Shown here in pieces: positions 56,430-64,000 of a stretch of 64,000 nucleotides of DNA. The stretch lies in assembly GCF_022605725.1 (NCBI RefSeq), contig NC_065555.1, positions 23,174,774 to 23,238,773 of the forward strand, in the 5' to 3' direction. Every line of letters starts with the position of its first letter. Position 1 is the stretch's first letter. A model generated the notes under the pieces. It was not told the origin of the DNA. It was given only the letters and a program-made list of their open reading frames with translations, and searched no databases. The position numbers and the translations under genes were made by a program. The DNA comes from Anthonomus grandis grandis (lineage: Eukaryota; Arthropoda; Insecta; Coleoptera; Curculionidae).

Positions 56430-56601
56430 GCTTCACTTACAAAAGCTAAGATTTGAAGCGCAGAACGGCGAACAGGCCACCATAAAGTATATTAAAAACA
56501 CTCCTACCATTGTCAACTCTAATTTAATAGAGAGAAAGCGAGCTCGTAAGGAAGATGTGTCGCCCGTTAAGGATTCTGGGTATAACATACGAACTATGTA
56601 G
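56430..56601 (+). pseudogene. Probable LINE ORF1 C-terminal relic
   Basis: The frame REWLHLQKLRFEAQNGEQAT, then IKYIKNTPTIVN and ERKRARKEDVSPVKDSGYN, ends at a TAG. The basic tail and the K-x-IKY---TPTIV pattern resemble the end of ORF1 proteins in insect LINEs. It lies just before the RT start with the intervening endonuclease missing, so a large internal deletion is inferred. Confidence 0.4.
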
Positions 56602-56627
56602 AGACTGCATAGCAAATAGTCTCCTGG

Positions 56628-56890
56628 AATATGCTTTCCACCCTCTCAAAAATCATCGAGAAATTGGTTAAAAAACCACTTATGTCATATTTAGCTGAAA
56701 AGAAAATTACAGAATCGGAGCAATTTGGGTTTCAAAGTGCTAAGGGAACATCAGATGTAATCTTTTCATTCTTTGGGTCGTTATTTTTGAGCTTGAACAG
56801 TAGTGATATTGCTGCAGTAGTGTTTTGTGACTTGACCAAAGCATTTGACTGTGTTAGTCATGAAATACTGCTGTGGAAGCTTGAGCGATA
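56628..56890 (+). pseudogene. LINE reverse transcriptase, first part (left of DDE transposon)
   Basis: Reads SMLSTLSKIIEKLVKKPLMS, ITESEQFGFQSAKGTSDVIF, and AAVVFCDLTKAFDCVSHEIL then LWKLERY, RT motifs 1 to A with the catalytic Asp of FCDLTKAFD intact. The frame is cut in the Tyr codon by the transposon and resumes at 59787. Confidence 0.85.
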
Positions 56891-57145
56891 TAGTCAAAAT
56901 CGCTCTTATCGTGCGGGTGTATCGGATTATCAACGACAAACTTTTGTAGTTACGTTTCATTTCAAGTTGCGCAACAACGTTTTTTAACTACAACGCGTCA
57001 GATATATGCAGCGTTAATGTATCAAAAGAAGATAAAATGATAAATGTCAGTGGTTCTAAAACAATTACTTTCATAACAAACATGCCTGTCTCGTTCCGAT
57101 TGACGGATGACATTACTTGTCACAAGATAATTTAAATTTCAAATT

Positions 57146-58483
57146 ATGGAAAAGAAAAAGCATTTTTGTGGATTTCTAAATCCTCAAGCCAAAAAAATAG
57201 TACTTAATGTGATTAATTACTTCGAGAACGAAAAAGAAAATAAAGGATTGCCTAAGAATGTACAAGAAGAATTAGCTAAAGCGCTTGGAATTAGTTTAAG
57301 AATGGTGCAAAAGGTTGTATATGAAAACAAGAACAATCTTATTCCCAAGAAGGAAAAAAAGTGCAGAAGGAAGAAGCCGAAGAGTGAAGATTTAAGTGAA
57401 TGTGTAAAAATGGAAGTAAGTGATAGGATTTATGAACTATATAGGCTAAAAACAAATATAACGCTGCCATTTCTGAGGGATGTTTTAAAGCAACGCGGCA
57501 CTTTGGAAATTGGACTTTCTGCTTTATCAAAATTAATTAAAAGCATAGGTTTTCGCTATAAAAAGGACTGCAATAGAAGATATTTGTGTGAACTACCAAA
57601 TATTGTGAGCTAACGAATAGGATTTTTAAGACAATATACACAAAATGAAAAATCAAAGTTAAGGAAAGTGGTATTCTTAGATGAAACTTGGATATTTTCA
57701 AAAGGGAGTGGAATAAAATCTTGGCAAGATGAATCTGTGAAAAGCGTGAAAAGAAAAAAAGGATGTGGTCAGGGAAAACGATTTATTATTTTACATGCCG
57801 GGTCTTCAACGGGATTCGTTCCAGGTGCAAGTTTAATTTTTTCTTCTAAGTCTAAAAGTATAGATTATCGTGACGATATGAATTGCGAAATATTTGAAAA
57901 ATTATTAAAGGAACAGTTAATAGCAAACTTGCAAGAACCTTCCTTAATAGTATTAGACAATGCGTCGTATCATTTAAGAATTTTGAATAAACAACCAAAT
58001 GGAAGTTAGAGAAAAAGCGAAATTTATGAATGGTTAGTAAAAGAAAATCAGAATCCCTTGCCATATATGCTAAAATCCGAACTTCTTTCAATTGCAAAAT
58101 CGCTGAAAAGACCAAAAATATATGCTGTTGACGAAATAGTGCGTGAATATGGCCATGAAGTTTTAAGATTGCCACCATACCATTGTCAGTTTAATGCCAT
58201 TGAGCTTATATGGGCAGGGTCAAAATCTTAATATGAGAAGCATGTGGGTGCTGGGCTTATATCTGACCAGGTTGAAGCTGTTTGGAATGAGGCATTGCAT
58301 CACATCACAAAGGAGTATTGGCAAAAATCAGTGGATCACACAGAAAACATTAGAACCTGGTGGAAGAGAGAAAAAGTACTCGATATCCAAGTTGAACCAT
58401 TGATCATTGCTCCATTTGAAGAAGATTCGGAAAATGACGAAGAGTTTTCCGACTCTGTTAGTGAGAATGAAAGTTATAATTAG
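57146..58483 (+). pseudogene. DDE transposase, IS630-Tc1-mariner superfamily, broken
   Basis: The N-terminal region has two helix-turn-helix-like parts (QEELAKALGISLRMVQKVV; LPFLRDVLKQRG...LSKLIKSIGFRY) with a basic linker KKCRRKKPKS. Catalytic blocks: VVFLDETWIFSKGSG (first Asp), LIVLDNASYHLR (second Asp), RLPPYHCQFNAIELIWAG (Glu). From the second Asp to the Glu there are 81 residues, counting the stop as one, one fewer than in the 31280 enzyme. Breaks: TAA at 57611-57613, TAG at 58007-58009 (at the W of the S-W-R-K block), and a frameshift after ELIWAG near 58210. The tail is acidic (EEDSENDEEFSDSVSENE) like that of the 31280 enzyme. Dead. Confidence 0.88.
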
Positions 58484-59136
58484 TTTCTTTTTTTAGTCAA
58501 ATTTGTTACTTCATTTTCACACATTTACTTAAATCTTCAGTCTTCGGCTTCTTCCTTTTACACTGAAAGTAGTTTTCTGGTCTTTGACTGCACTGCATCA
58601 CACACAATACAAATTAATTGTTTGTCATTATACCAAAATGTATAGTTTCCCAATAGTTATTACAAAAAAACACAATCACACATAAACAAAGAAGAAGACA
58701 AGATCAAATAATCGTTAAAAATTAGACGCTGTACCCTGAAATATAAAATGCTTAGATTTAGATATTATTGCGTAAAGAAAAATTGTTATTGAGAATTCCA
58801 TCTATTTCGGACAATTTTTCAAAAAAGAAAAGTAAATATTATATCTGGCAACGTAGCAGAATATCGGGGATTCTAGGCATATACCGATGAGAGGTATACC
58901 CAACGGGCTTTATTCTTATGGGCTTTTTCACGTCATGAAAGGAAATAACCAACGTATGTTTTACATGTCGAATCTCGGATACGTAGTATTCCGCAGACAT
59001 TTTTACGGCGTTAAAGGCATCACGCCAGTTAATAATTATGATCTAAGGTGCATACGCGGCTTTAATAAGTCACATGACGGCGTTCAATGTATTGTCAAAC
59101 TCTCAAGGAAATAACATTTTGGCAGCCACTGATTTT

Positions 59137-59723
59137 TCAATTTCAAATTCAAATTCAAATTCAAAAACTTTTTATTTATCCCAAAATTAATTACACTTCA
59201 TTTTTAAATATAACAATAATCTCGGTTGATGATAAATAAAGGACTACCCTGCGATTAATAAACCGATTCACAAGTCTGGAACTTATTTTCAGAAATTTGT
59301 AGAGCGCCCCAAAAACTAAAACCTATAAAAAACTAAAACCTAAAGAAAAAAAAATCACTATTTATACCTAACAATAGAGTTAATAATTTTCAGTTTATGA
59401 CAATAATTTTGGTATCCGGTCAAGCACAAGAACCCCCCATAGGTCACTAGGAGAATAGCACTAATAATTCCTTATTATTTATAAATTGGACTGACAGAGA
59501 ACGCACAGATCTAGCCACAAATAGTCAGATAATTTCAACATTTTCTCACATTTTCATTAAATTGTATGTTGCTCTTGCAAAAGGTTATTTTTAATGTGTT
59601 TTGAAAATGTAGATATTGCTTAAGTTTTTTTTTTCAATTGAAATATTGTTCCATATTTGAGGTGCAACAAAAGCAAAGGATTTTTGGAAATTTGCAGAAC
59701 GGTGTTGCGGTACAAGAAAATTG
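59137..59723 (-). mobile_element. 5'-truncated 3' fragment of the LINE family at 46879-50557
   Basis: Nearly identical to 46879-47450: same (GAATTT)n tail, same 3' region, and the ORF2 end in which LVPQHRSANFQKSFAFV is visible with minor changes. It differs by a 17-bp tandem duplication in the 3' region (CTAAAACCTATAAAAAACTA, near 59316-59345). It interrupts the DDE transposon at 56891-59784. No clear target duplication was found. Confidence 0.85.
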
Positions 59724-59786
59724 AAAATTTGATTCATATTACGTGGTGACCTTTGAACCCGCACGATAAGAGCGAAGGTGACTATA

Positions 59787-60486
59787 TGGATTCAGAGGTC
59801 TGGCTCTTCAGTGGTTTGGGTCTTATTTGCATACTGGAATGCAGAGTGTTTCTGTGGATGGTGCCCTTTCAAGGGAGCAGCTTGTGACTCATGGTGTTCC
59901 TCAGGGTTGGGCCACTTCTATTCCTCATTTATATTAATGACATGGTCAATCTTAGGATCTCAGGTAAATTCATTCAGTTTGCGGATGATTCAACAATTTT
60001 ATGGCATGACACGAGTGCGATGAATCTAAATACCACAGTTAACAGAGATATTGTTGAAATTCTGAAATGGTGTGATTCCAACAAACTGTGTTTAAATATT
60101 TCAAAAACTAGTGTTATGAATTTTAAATGCAATTTAAATAATGTGTTTTTGGAGAATCACATTCTAAACAACTTACACGAAAATAAATTTTTAGGTTTAT
60201 TTATTGATAATAAACTAAAATTTGTGGGCTATATCACGCAATTGTGTGTAAAAATATCAGCAAATTGTTATGCTCTTAAAGTGGTCGCAGGAGAGGTTGA
60301 TTTTGACATGGTGAGAAATGTTTATTTTTCTTTAATTGAGTCCCATTTAGGGTATGGTTTGTGTTTGTGGGGTACATGCACACATTACTTATTTAATAGT
60401 GTTTTTGTTTTGCAAAAGAGAGCGATCCGACGTCTGTGTAATATGAGTATGAGAGAGTCTTGCAAACAGCTATTTATCACTCACAA
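59787..60486 (+). pseudogene. LINE reverse transcriptase, middle part
   Basis: Continues from 56890 with GFRGLALQWFGSYLHTGMQS, VSVDGALSREQLVTHGVPQG (motif B), a one-base shift at CAGGGTTGG near 59905, then GPLLFLIYINDMVNLRISGK, FIQFADDSTILWHDT (catalytic FADD) and KRAIRRLCNMSMRESCKQLF. It is cut after FITH by the jockey insertion. Confidence 0.85.
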
Positions 60487-62476
60487 TGATATATTGAATG
60501 GCATATTTGCCGCACACATTCCTCTTAAGCAGCAACGTAAAAGAAGATTTCCAAATTATTATTCTCGAGAATTGATTAGGAACATTTATAGGAAAGAAAG
60601 GGCTTTCAAGGACTTTAAAATGTACAATTCTCCATTCTTTCAAAATAAATTCCATTCTCTTAGACGCCTTATCAAACTACAAATACGCAATGAATATAAG
60701 TTGTATATATCAAACACCGAAAGGAATATTTCTTTGGACCCATCTAGCTTTTGGAATTTTATTGGTTCTAAGAAGGCTGGCACCAGGATTCCTGGTATGA
60801 TCAGGCTACCCGATGACGTGGTAATTAAAGACCCACAAGACATAGTTGATGCTTTTGCACTGTTCTTTGGTGAGGCATTTATACAATCAAATTTCATTAA
60901 CCATTCGTCGACGTCTGATAATGTGCCCCACTTTGACATTGCCAACGTTGATGCTTCCCAGATTATTTTGGCCAGTAAAAAACTCAAAAATAAGTTAACA
61001 TCTGGTGTAGACGGTGTGCCTAGCTACTTGGTTAAAGATTGCATTGGTGTCCTGGCAGATCCGCTGACCTACATTTTCAACTTAATACTGTCAACAGAAC
61101 AAATCCCTGAAATTTGGAAGACTGCCAAAATAATACCTATTTTAAAAGCTGGGGACTCTGATTTAATCGTGAACTACAGGCCAATATCATTACTCTGTAA
61201 CTTCTCAAAACTTTTCGAAATTATCCTGAATCGGTCGCTATTTAGTCACGCAAAAGAACTCATCTCTGTAGACCAGCATGGATTTTTTAGCGGGCGATCT
61301 TGTGTTACTAACTTATCCTGTCTGTCTAGTCACATCTGTGAATCACTTGATGTTAATACTCAAGTCGATGTTATTTATACCGACTTCCAAAAAGCCTTTG
61401 ATCGGATAGATCACTATATTTTGCTGCATAAATTAACTCAGTATGGTTTTTCAGGGAGATTATTTAATTTATTTCATTCCTACTTGATTGGTAGATCTCA
61501 ATATGTCGAATATGAGGGCTTTAAATCGAAACTTTTTAACGTAACGTCGGGTGTGCCACAGGGCTCGAACCTGGGTCCGCTCCTGTTTAGTTTTTTTATA
61601 AATGACTTGATTGAGTCACTTACTTGTCATAGGCTGGCTTTTGCCGATGATTTGAAGCTATATTTAAATGTATATGGCTTGGAGGATTGTGTTTTTCTTC
61701 AGAACTGTCTAAATACATTGGAGGTATGGTGCGCTGTTAACAGGTTAGGCTTGAATGCGGCTAAGTGTAGTGTGGTCAGTTACTCTAGATCAAAAACACC
61801 CTTAAATTTTAATTACTTTATTATTGATACTATTTTGAGTAGATTAGAGCAAATTACTGATCTTGGTATAACCTTTGACTCTGAATTTACATTCGTTCCA
61901 CACTTCAATAACATAGTCAAGTCAGCCCTGAGAAGGCTTGGGTTCATAATTAGAAGTTCTCAGAGTTTTACTTTAGAGTCTACATTAAAACTGCTTTTCT
62001 GTTGCTTTGTGAGATCAAAACTGGAGTTTGGCTGCGTTATATGGAACCCGCTCTATCAGAATCATGTTGGTCTCCTTGAATCTGTTCAGCGTAGATTTGC
62101 TAAGTTTTTGGCCTTCAGGCAGGATGGCATATATCCGGTAAGAGGGTTTGATCATCGGCAACTATTGGAACGCTTCAATCTACATCCATTACAACTCAGA
62201 AGAATGATCTTCTCTGTAAAATTCCTGCATGGGTTACTGAATGGATTCATTGATAGTCCTGTACTTCTTTCCGGTGTACGTTTCATGGTGCCTAGGCTTA
62301 ATGCTAGACATCCCCTAACATTCTTTCTGCCAAGGCCTCATACTAACATCCTGTTGAAATCGCCACTATATACAATATGCGCTATATTTAATCGGATCTG
62401 TCACATGTGCGATATAAATTTCTCTCCGGTTCATGTGATTGTCGATATTTTGGTGGATCATTACTCTTGGGATTAA
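59891..62476 (+). CDS. Chimeric 861-codon open frame from two different LINEs
   Basis: Residues 1-199 are the RT palm end and thumb of the CR1-like LINE (FADD at 30-33). Residues 200-861 are a jockey-clade ORF2 from the linker onward: FAAHIPLKQQRKRRFPNYYS, SLDPSSFWNFIGSKKAGTRI, LKNKLTSGVDGVPSYLVKDC, NYRPISLLCNFSKLFEIIL, VDQHGFFSGRSCVTNLSCLS, VIYTDFQKAFDRIDHYILL (motif A), VTSGVPQGSNLGPLLFSFFI (motif B), RLAFADDLKLYL (FADD at 584-587), and a tail to HYSWD. The join near 60487 happens to keep frame. The jockey part has no stop or shift over 662 codons, so it is a young 5'-truncated copy. The first Met is not an authentic start: it comes from the out-of-frame H-G-V-P sequence. I do not infer a functional fusion. 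Confidence 0.8.
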   Translation: MVFLRVGPLLFLIYINDMVNLRISGKFIQFADDSTILWHDTSAMNLNTTVNRDIVEILKWCDSNKLCLNISKTSVMNFKCNLNNVFLENHILNNLHENKFLGLFIDNKLKFVGYITQLCVKISANCYALKVVAGEVDFDMVRNVYFSLIESHLGYGLCLWGTCTHYLFNSVFVLQKRAIRRLCNMSMRESCKQLFITHNDILNGIFAAHIPLKQQRKRRFPNYYSRELIRNIYRKERAFKDFKMYNSPFFQNKFHSLRRLIKLQIRNEYKLYISNTERNISLDPSSFWNFIGSKKAGTRIPGMIRLPDDVVIKDPQDIVDAFALFFGEAFIQSNFINHSSTSDNVPHFDIANVDASQIILASKKLKNKLTSGVDGVPSYLVKDCIGVLADPLTYIFNLILSTEQIPEIWKTAKIIPILKAGDSDLIVNYRPISLLCNFSKLFEIILNRSLFSHAKELISVDQHGFFSGRSCVTNLSCLSSHICESLDVNTQVDVIYTDFQKAFDRIDHYILLHKLTQYGFSGRLFNLFHSYLIGRSQYVEYEGFKSKLFNVTSGVPQGSNLGPLLFSFFINDLIESLTCHRLAFADDLKLYLNVYGLEDCVFLQNCLNTLEVWCAVNRLGLNAAKCSVVSYSRSKTPLNFNYFIIDTILSRLEQITDLGITFDSEFTFVPHFNNIVKSALRRLGFIIRSSQSFTLESTLKLLFCCFVRSKLEFGCVIWNPLYQNHVGLLESVQRRFAKFLAFRQDGIYPVRGFDHRQLLERFNLHPLQLRRMIFSVKFLHGLLNGFIDSPVLLSGVRFMVPRLNARHPLTFFLPRPHTNILLKSPLYTICAIFNRICHMCDINFSPVHVIVDILVDHYSWD

Positions 62477-62794
62477 GACCCATGTGTTTAAGTTATAGTT
62501 AGTAGGTATATTGCAGTTAATTTAATTTAATTTAATTTTGTTGAATATGTGATTATCTTGTTAAACTTTTATAATTGGGTTTTTATATCATATTAATAGT
62601 TATTTGTTCTAATTCTTTGGATAACTTTTGAGAATGTGACTTTACTTTACTCTTTTTCTTTTCTTTTCATTCTTTTAGGTTTGTTTGTGTGTGTTTTTTT
62701 TTAACTATATTTTTCATTGTTTTGCAACTGTTTCCTTGTTATTGGGCAAGTTGCCTGTTGGAAATAAAGGCTTATTATTATTATTATTATTATA
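60487..62794 (+). mobile_element. 5'-truncated jockey-clade LINE inserted in the CR1-like LINE
   Basis: About 2.3 kb. The left border is where FITH of the host LINE changes to DILNGIFAAH. The right border is the (TTA)n tail at 62772-62793, after AATAAAGG, next to AAAATCCTAACC, which resumes the host protein as KILTIPALFI. At most two or three A residues are shared, so no clear target duplication. It contains linker, full RT and tail. Related to the dead copy at 1850-3480. Confidence 0.88.
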
Positions 62795-63105
62795 AAATCC
62801 TAACCATTCCTGCCTTATTTATATTGGAATCTGTTTGCCTCATTCATAAGAAATTTAGAAATGTAAACACAACTAATAGGCATGAATATAGCAGTCGACG
62901 AGCTAATGATGTGCTCTTGCCTATGCCTACAAGTTCAATGATCAAAAGAACTTTTATATTTGATGGTAAAAACTCTTTAATCATCTTCCTGTAGATTTGA
63001 AACGTATAGGTAGCTGAAAACTTTTTAGAAAACGTGTTAAAAAACTCTTAGTTGGAAAGGGCTATTATGAAATAACTGAATTTTTGTCGGACATATTTTA
63101 GTAAT
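62795..63105 (+). pseudogene. CR1-like LINE ORF2, last part
   Basis: Reads KILTIPALFILESVCLIHKK, TTNRHEYSSRRANDVLLPMP, SSMIKRTFIFDGK, and after a frame change LPVDLKRIGS, a stop, then KLFRKRVKKLLVGKGYYEIT and EFLSDIF. The TAG at 63103-63105 ends the protein. This order (ILT-P-L-I-E ... H-Y-TR ... LP-DLK) is the thumb tail of this LINE group and completes the gene begun at 56628. Confidence 0.8.
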
Positions 63106-63513
63106 TTTTACCTTTTTCTTGCAGGTATATTCTTTATATTTTTTACACCATATCATTTCGTCTAATTTATTTCTGTGATTAACTTTTATTTCTTTACAGT
63201 TTTATATTTAATAAAATTGTATATTTCGGGAGTGAATAATATCTGTTTGTGTTATACATATTAATACTCTTGACATTACATTAGCTTTGTATGTTTTGGT
63301 TTAGAGTCTTGGAGGAGTATTTCTGAAGAATGGGGATGTTGTTGGTTTTACCGGTATAGGTAAACCATATTCATAGAAGCAGAATGCCTTTAGGATGATG
63401 GACCATAGCATGCTAAATAACCTTTTTACATGTTTATGTATGTTTTTTTTACAGCTTTGTCAACAAATTTACTTTTATGACAATAAAGCATATATTGATC
63501 GATTGATTGATTT
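63106..63513 (+). other. 3' region and (GATT)n tail of the CR1-like LINE
   Basis: AT-rich 3' region ending in CAATAAAGCATATATTGATC then GATTGATTGATT. The short-unit tail differs from those of the other LINEs here. Confidence 0.65.
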
Positions 63514-63529
63514 ATGCAGTAATTTTTTA

Positions 63530-64000
63530 TGCTGATTTTACGTGGCTTATAGTGGATGACATTAATTGTAGAATCGTAAACTTCGGAGAAAAATCCAAGA
63601 TATTTCTGTACAACATCGCGATGCAGCAAGGATGTGAAGATTAATTCTAAAGGAACTAAACTTGTTAATTTTATGTGGTGTCATGGCTTCCTTGCTCTTA
63701 TTAGCAGACCTCTGAGCGATCACGTTGGTCAGTTTACTTTCTGTAATCAACTAGTGTCAACGTTTTTTCTTTTGCAAATAGTTCTAGTCTGGCATACATA
63801 TCTCATTTTAGTTTGCAATGATTACCTAATAGGCGATCACTTCCCTATATATACGAAAATCAAAACTATAGATACTATTTTAATGAATTCTGAAAATTAC
63901 ATGCAGATTGCATTTACCAGCGTACGATATATTAAATGGACCCAAACTATTTCAATCTGTTTCAACAGGCAAAACTCAACTTGCTTATGCTGGCTTTGGC
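63530..64000 (+). pseudogene. LINE endonuclease fragment running off the right edge
   Basis: Frames carry DINCRIVNFGE (GD-NC-I block), NSKGTKLVNFM with ISRPLSDHVGQFTFCNQ (family form N-GR-PSD-PGQFTF) and NDYLIGDHFPIYTKIK (SDHFPI). This is an APE-type endonuclease of a LINE group distinct from those to its left. Several frameshifts. The rest lies beyond the window. The CR1-like LINE tail ends directly beside it. Confidence 0.6.

Larger units (their letters stand above)
56891..59784 (+). mobile_element. DDE transposon related to the DD82E type, with a LINE fragment inside
   Basis: Termini TAGTCAAAATCGCTCTTATC and (reverse complement) TAGTCACCTTCGCTCTTATC, continuing GTGCGGGT: 25 of 28 positions match. 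Flanking TA at 56889-56890 and 59785-59786. The transposase (57146-58483) is of the same broad type as that at 31280-32632. A 0.59 kb LINE 3' fragment (59137-59723) interrupts its right part just inside the terminal repeat, so the original element was about 2.3 kb. Confidence 0.88.
56400..63513 (+). mobile_element. CR1-like LINE broken by two later insertions
   Basis: Four plus-strand parts: ORF1-like end (56430-56601), RT start (56628-56890), RT middle (59787-60486) and ORF2 end plus 3' region (62795-63513). The parts are separated by a DDE transposon (56891-59784) and a jockey LINE (60487-62794). At the first break the frame is exact: codons gag-cga-TAT-gga-ttc (E-R-Y-G-F) are cut within TAT and resume with one TA duplicated. 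The 3' end has CAATAAAGCATATATTGATC followed by GATT repeats (63498-63513). Confidence 0.85.

Noticed and set aside
59724..59784. Possible target duplication around the LINE fragment at 59137-59723
   Set aside because: Flanks (CACTGATTTTT on the left, AAAATTTGATTCAT on the right) do not match over any convincing length.
1..64000. CRISPR array, operons, bacterial promoters or rRNA genes
   Set aside because: None present; repeat content and element families are those of an insect genome.

Overview
This is an AT-rich eukaryotic window that I read as insect genomic DNA. The reasons are Tc1/mariner, hAT, BEL/Pao, Ty3/gypsy and several non-LTR retrotransposon lineages (jockey/CR1-like, RTE-like, I-like with RNase H) in high density, with large AT-rich gaps and no bacterial-style genes. 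I cannot place it below insect level. I found no convincing complete host gene. The only candidate host-type exon is a 30-codon open stretch ending in a good splice donor at 4615-4704 (minus).

Left third (1-20 kb): mariner tail (3-272); two jockey-type LINE remnants (715-1640 and 1850-3912, minus); the candidate exon between two clusters of CGTTG-type motifs; a Ty3/gypsy gag remnant (minus, 6538-7580) preceded by a small intact ORF for an MGQ-starting single-membrane-span protein (7767-8003); a 1.5 kb solo LTR (9022-10524) and a 280 bp solo LTR flanked by ATAT (10611-10890); and a LINE (about 13785-17860, plus) whose endonuclease is split by a mariner with about 300 bp inverted repeats (13947-15985).

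Middle (20-44 kb): a tandem duplication, an RTE-like LINE, an I-like LINE with RNase H and a 14 bp target duplication, a CR1-like LINE, a deleted mariner, and then the most complete DNA transposon, 30949-33050. It has an intact 450-aa DDE transposase with D281 and E364 separated by 82 residues, matching 25 bp terminal repeats and a TA duplication, and it sits inside an older mariner (30106-33822). A hAT element (36673-38928, 8 bp target duplication) and a young BEL/Pao element (40018-43035, LTRs differing at 4 of 339 positions) follow. The BEL element has lost protease, reverse transcriptase and RNase H.

Right third (44-64 kb): a nearly full-length LINE (46879-50557) with a single stop in its 955-codon ORF sits inside another LINE (46542-53075). 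A second copy of the large solo LTR lies at 55274-56279 with perfect ACGT duplications. From 56.4 to 63.5 kb a CR1-like LINE is broken twice: by a DDE transposon of the same broad type as the 30949 element (56891-59784, itself carrying a LINE 3' fragment), and by a 5'-truncated jockey element (60487-62794). The second break makes an accidental 861-codon open frame carrying parts of two reverse transcriptases.

The elements do not form a pathway. They are a layered record of insertions whose order can be read from the breaks. The most useful leads are the intact DD82E transposon, the small membrane ORF before gag, the deleted but recently inserted BEL element, and the near-intact LINE.
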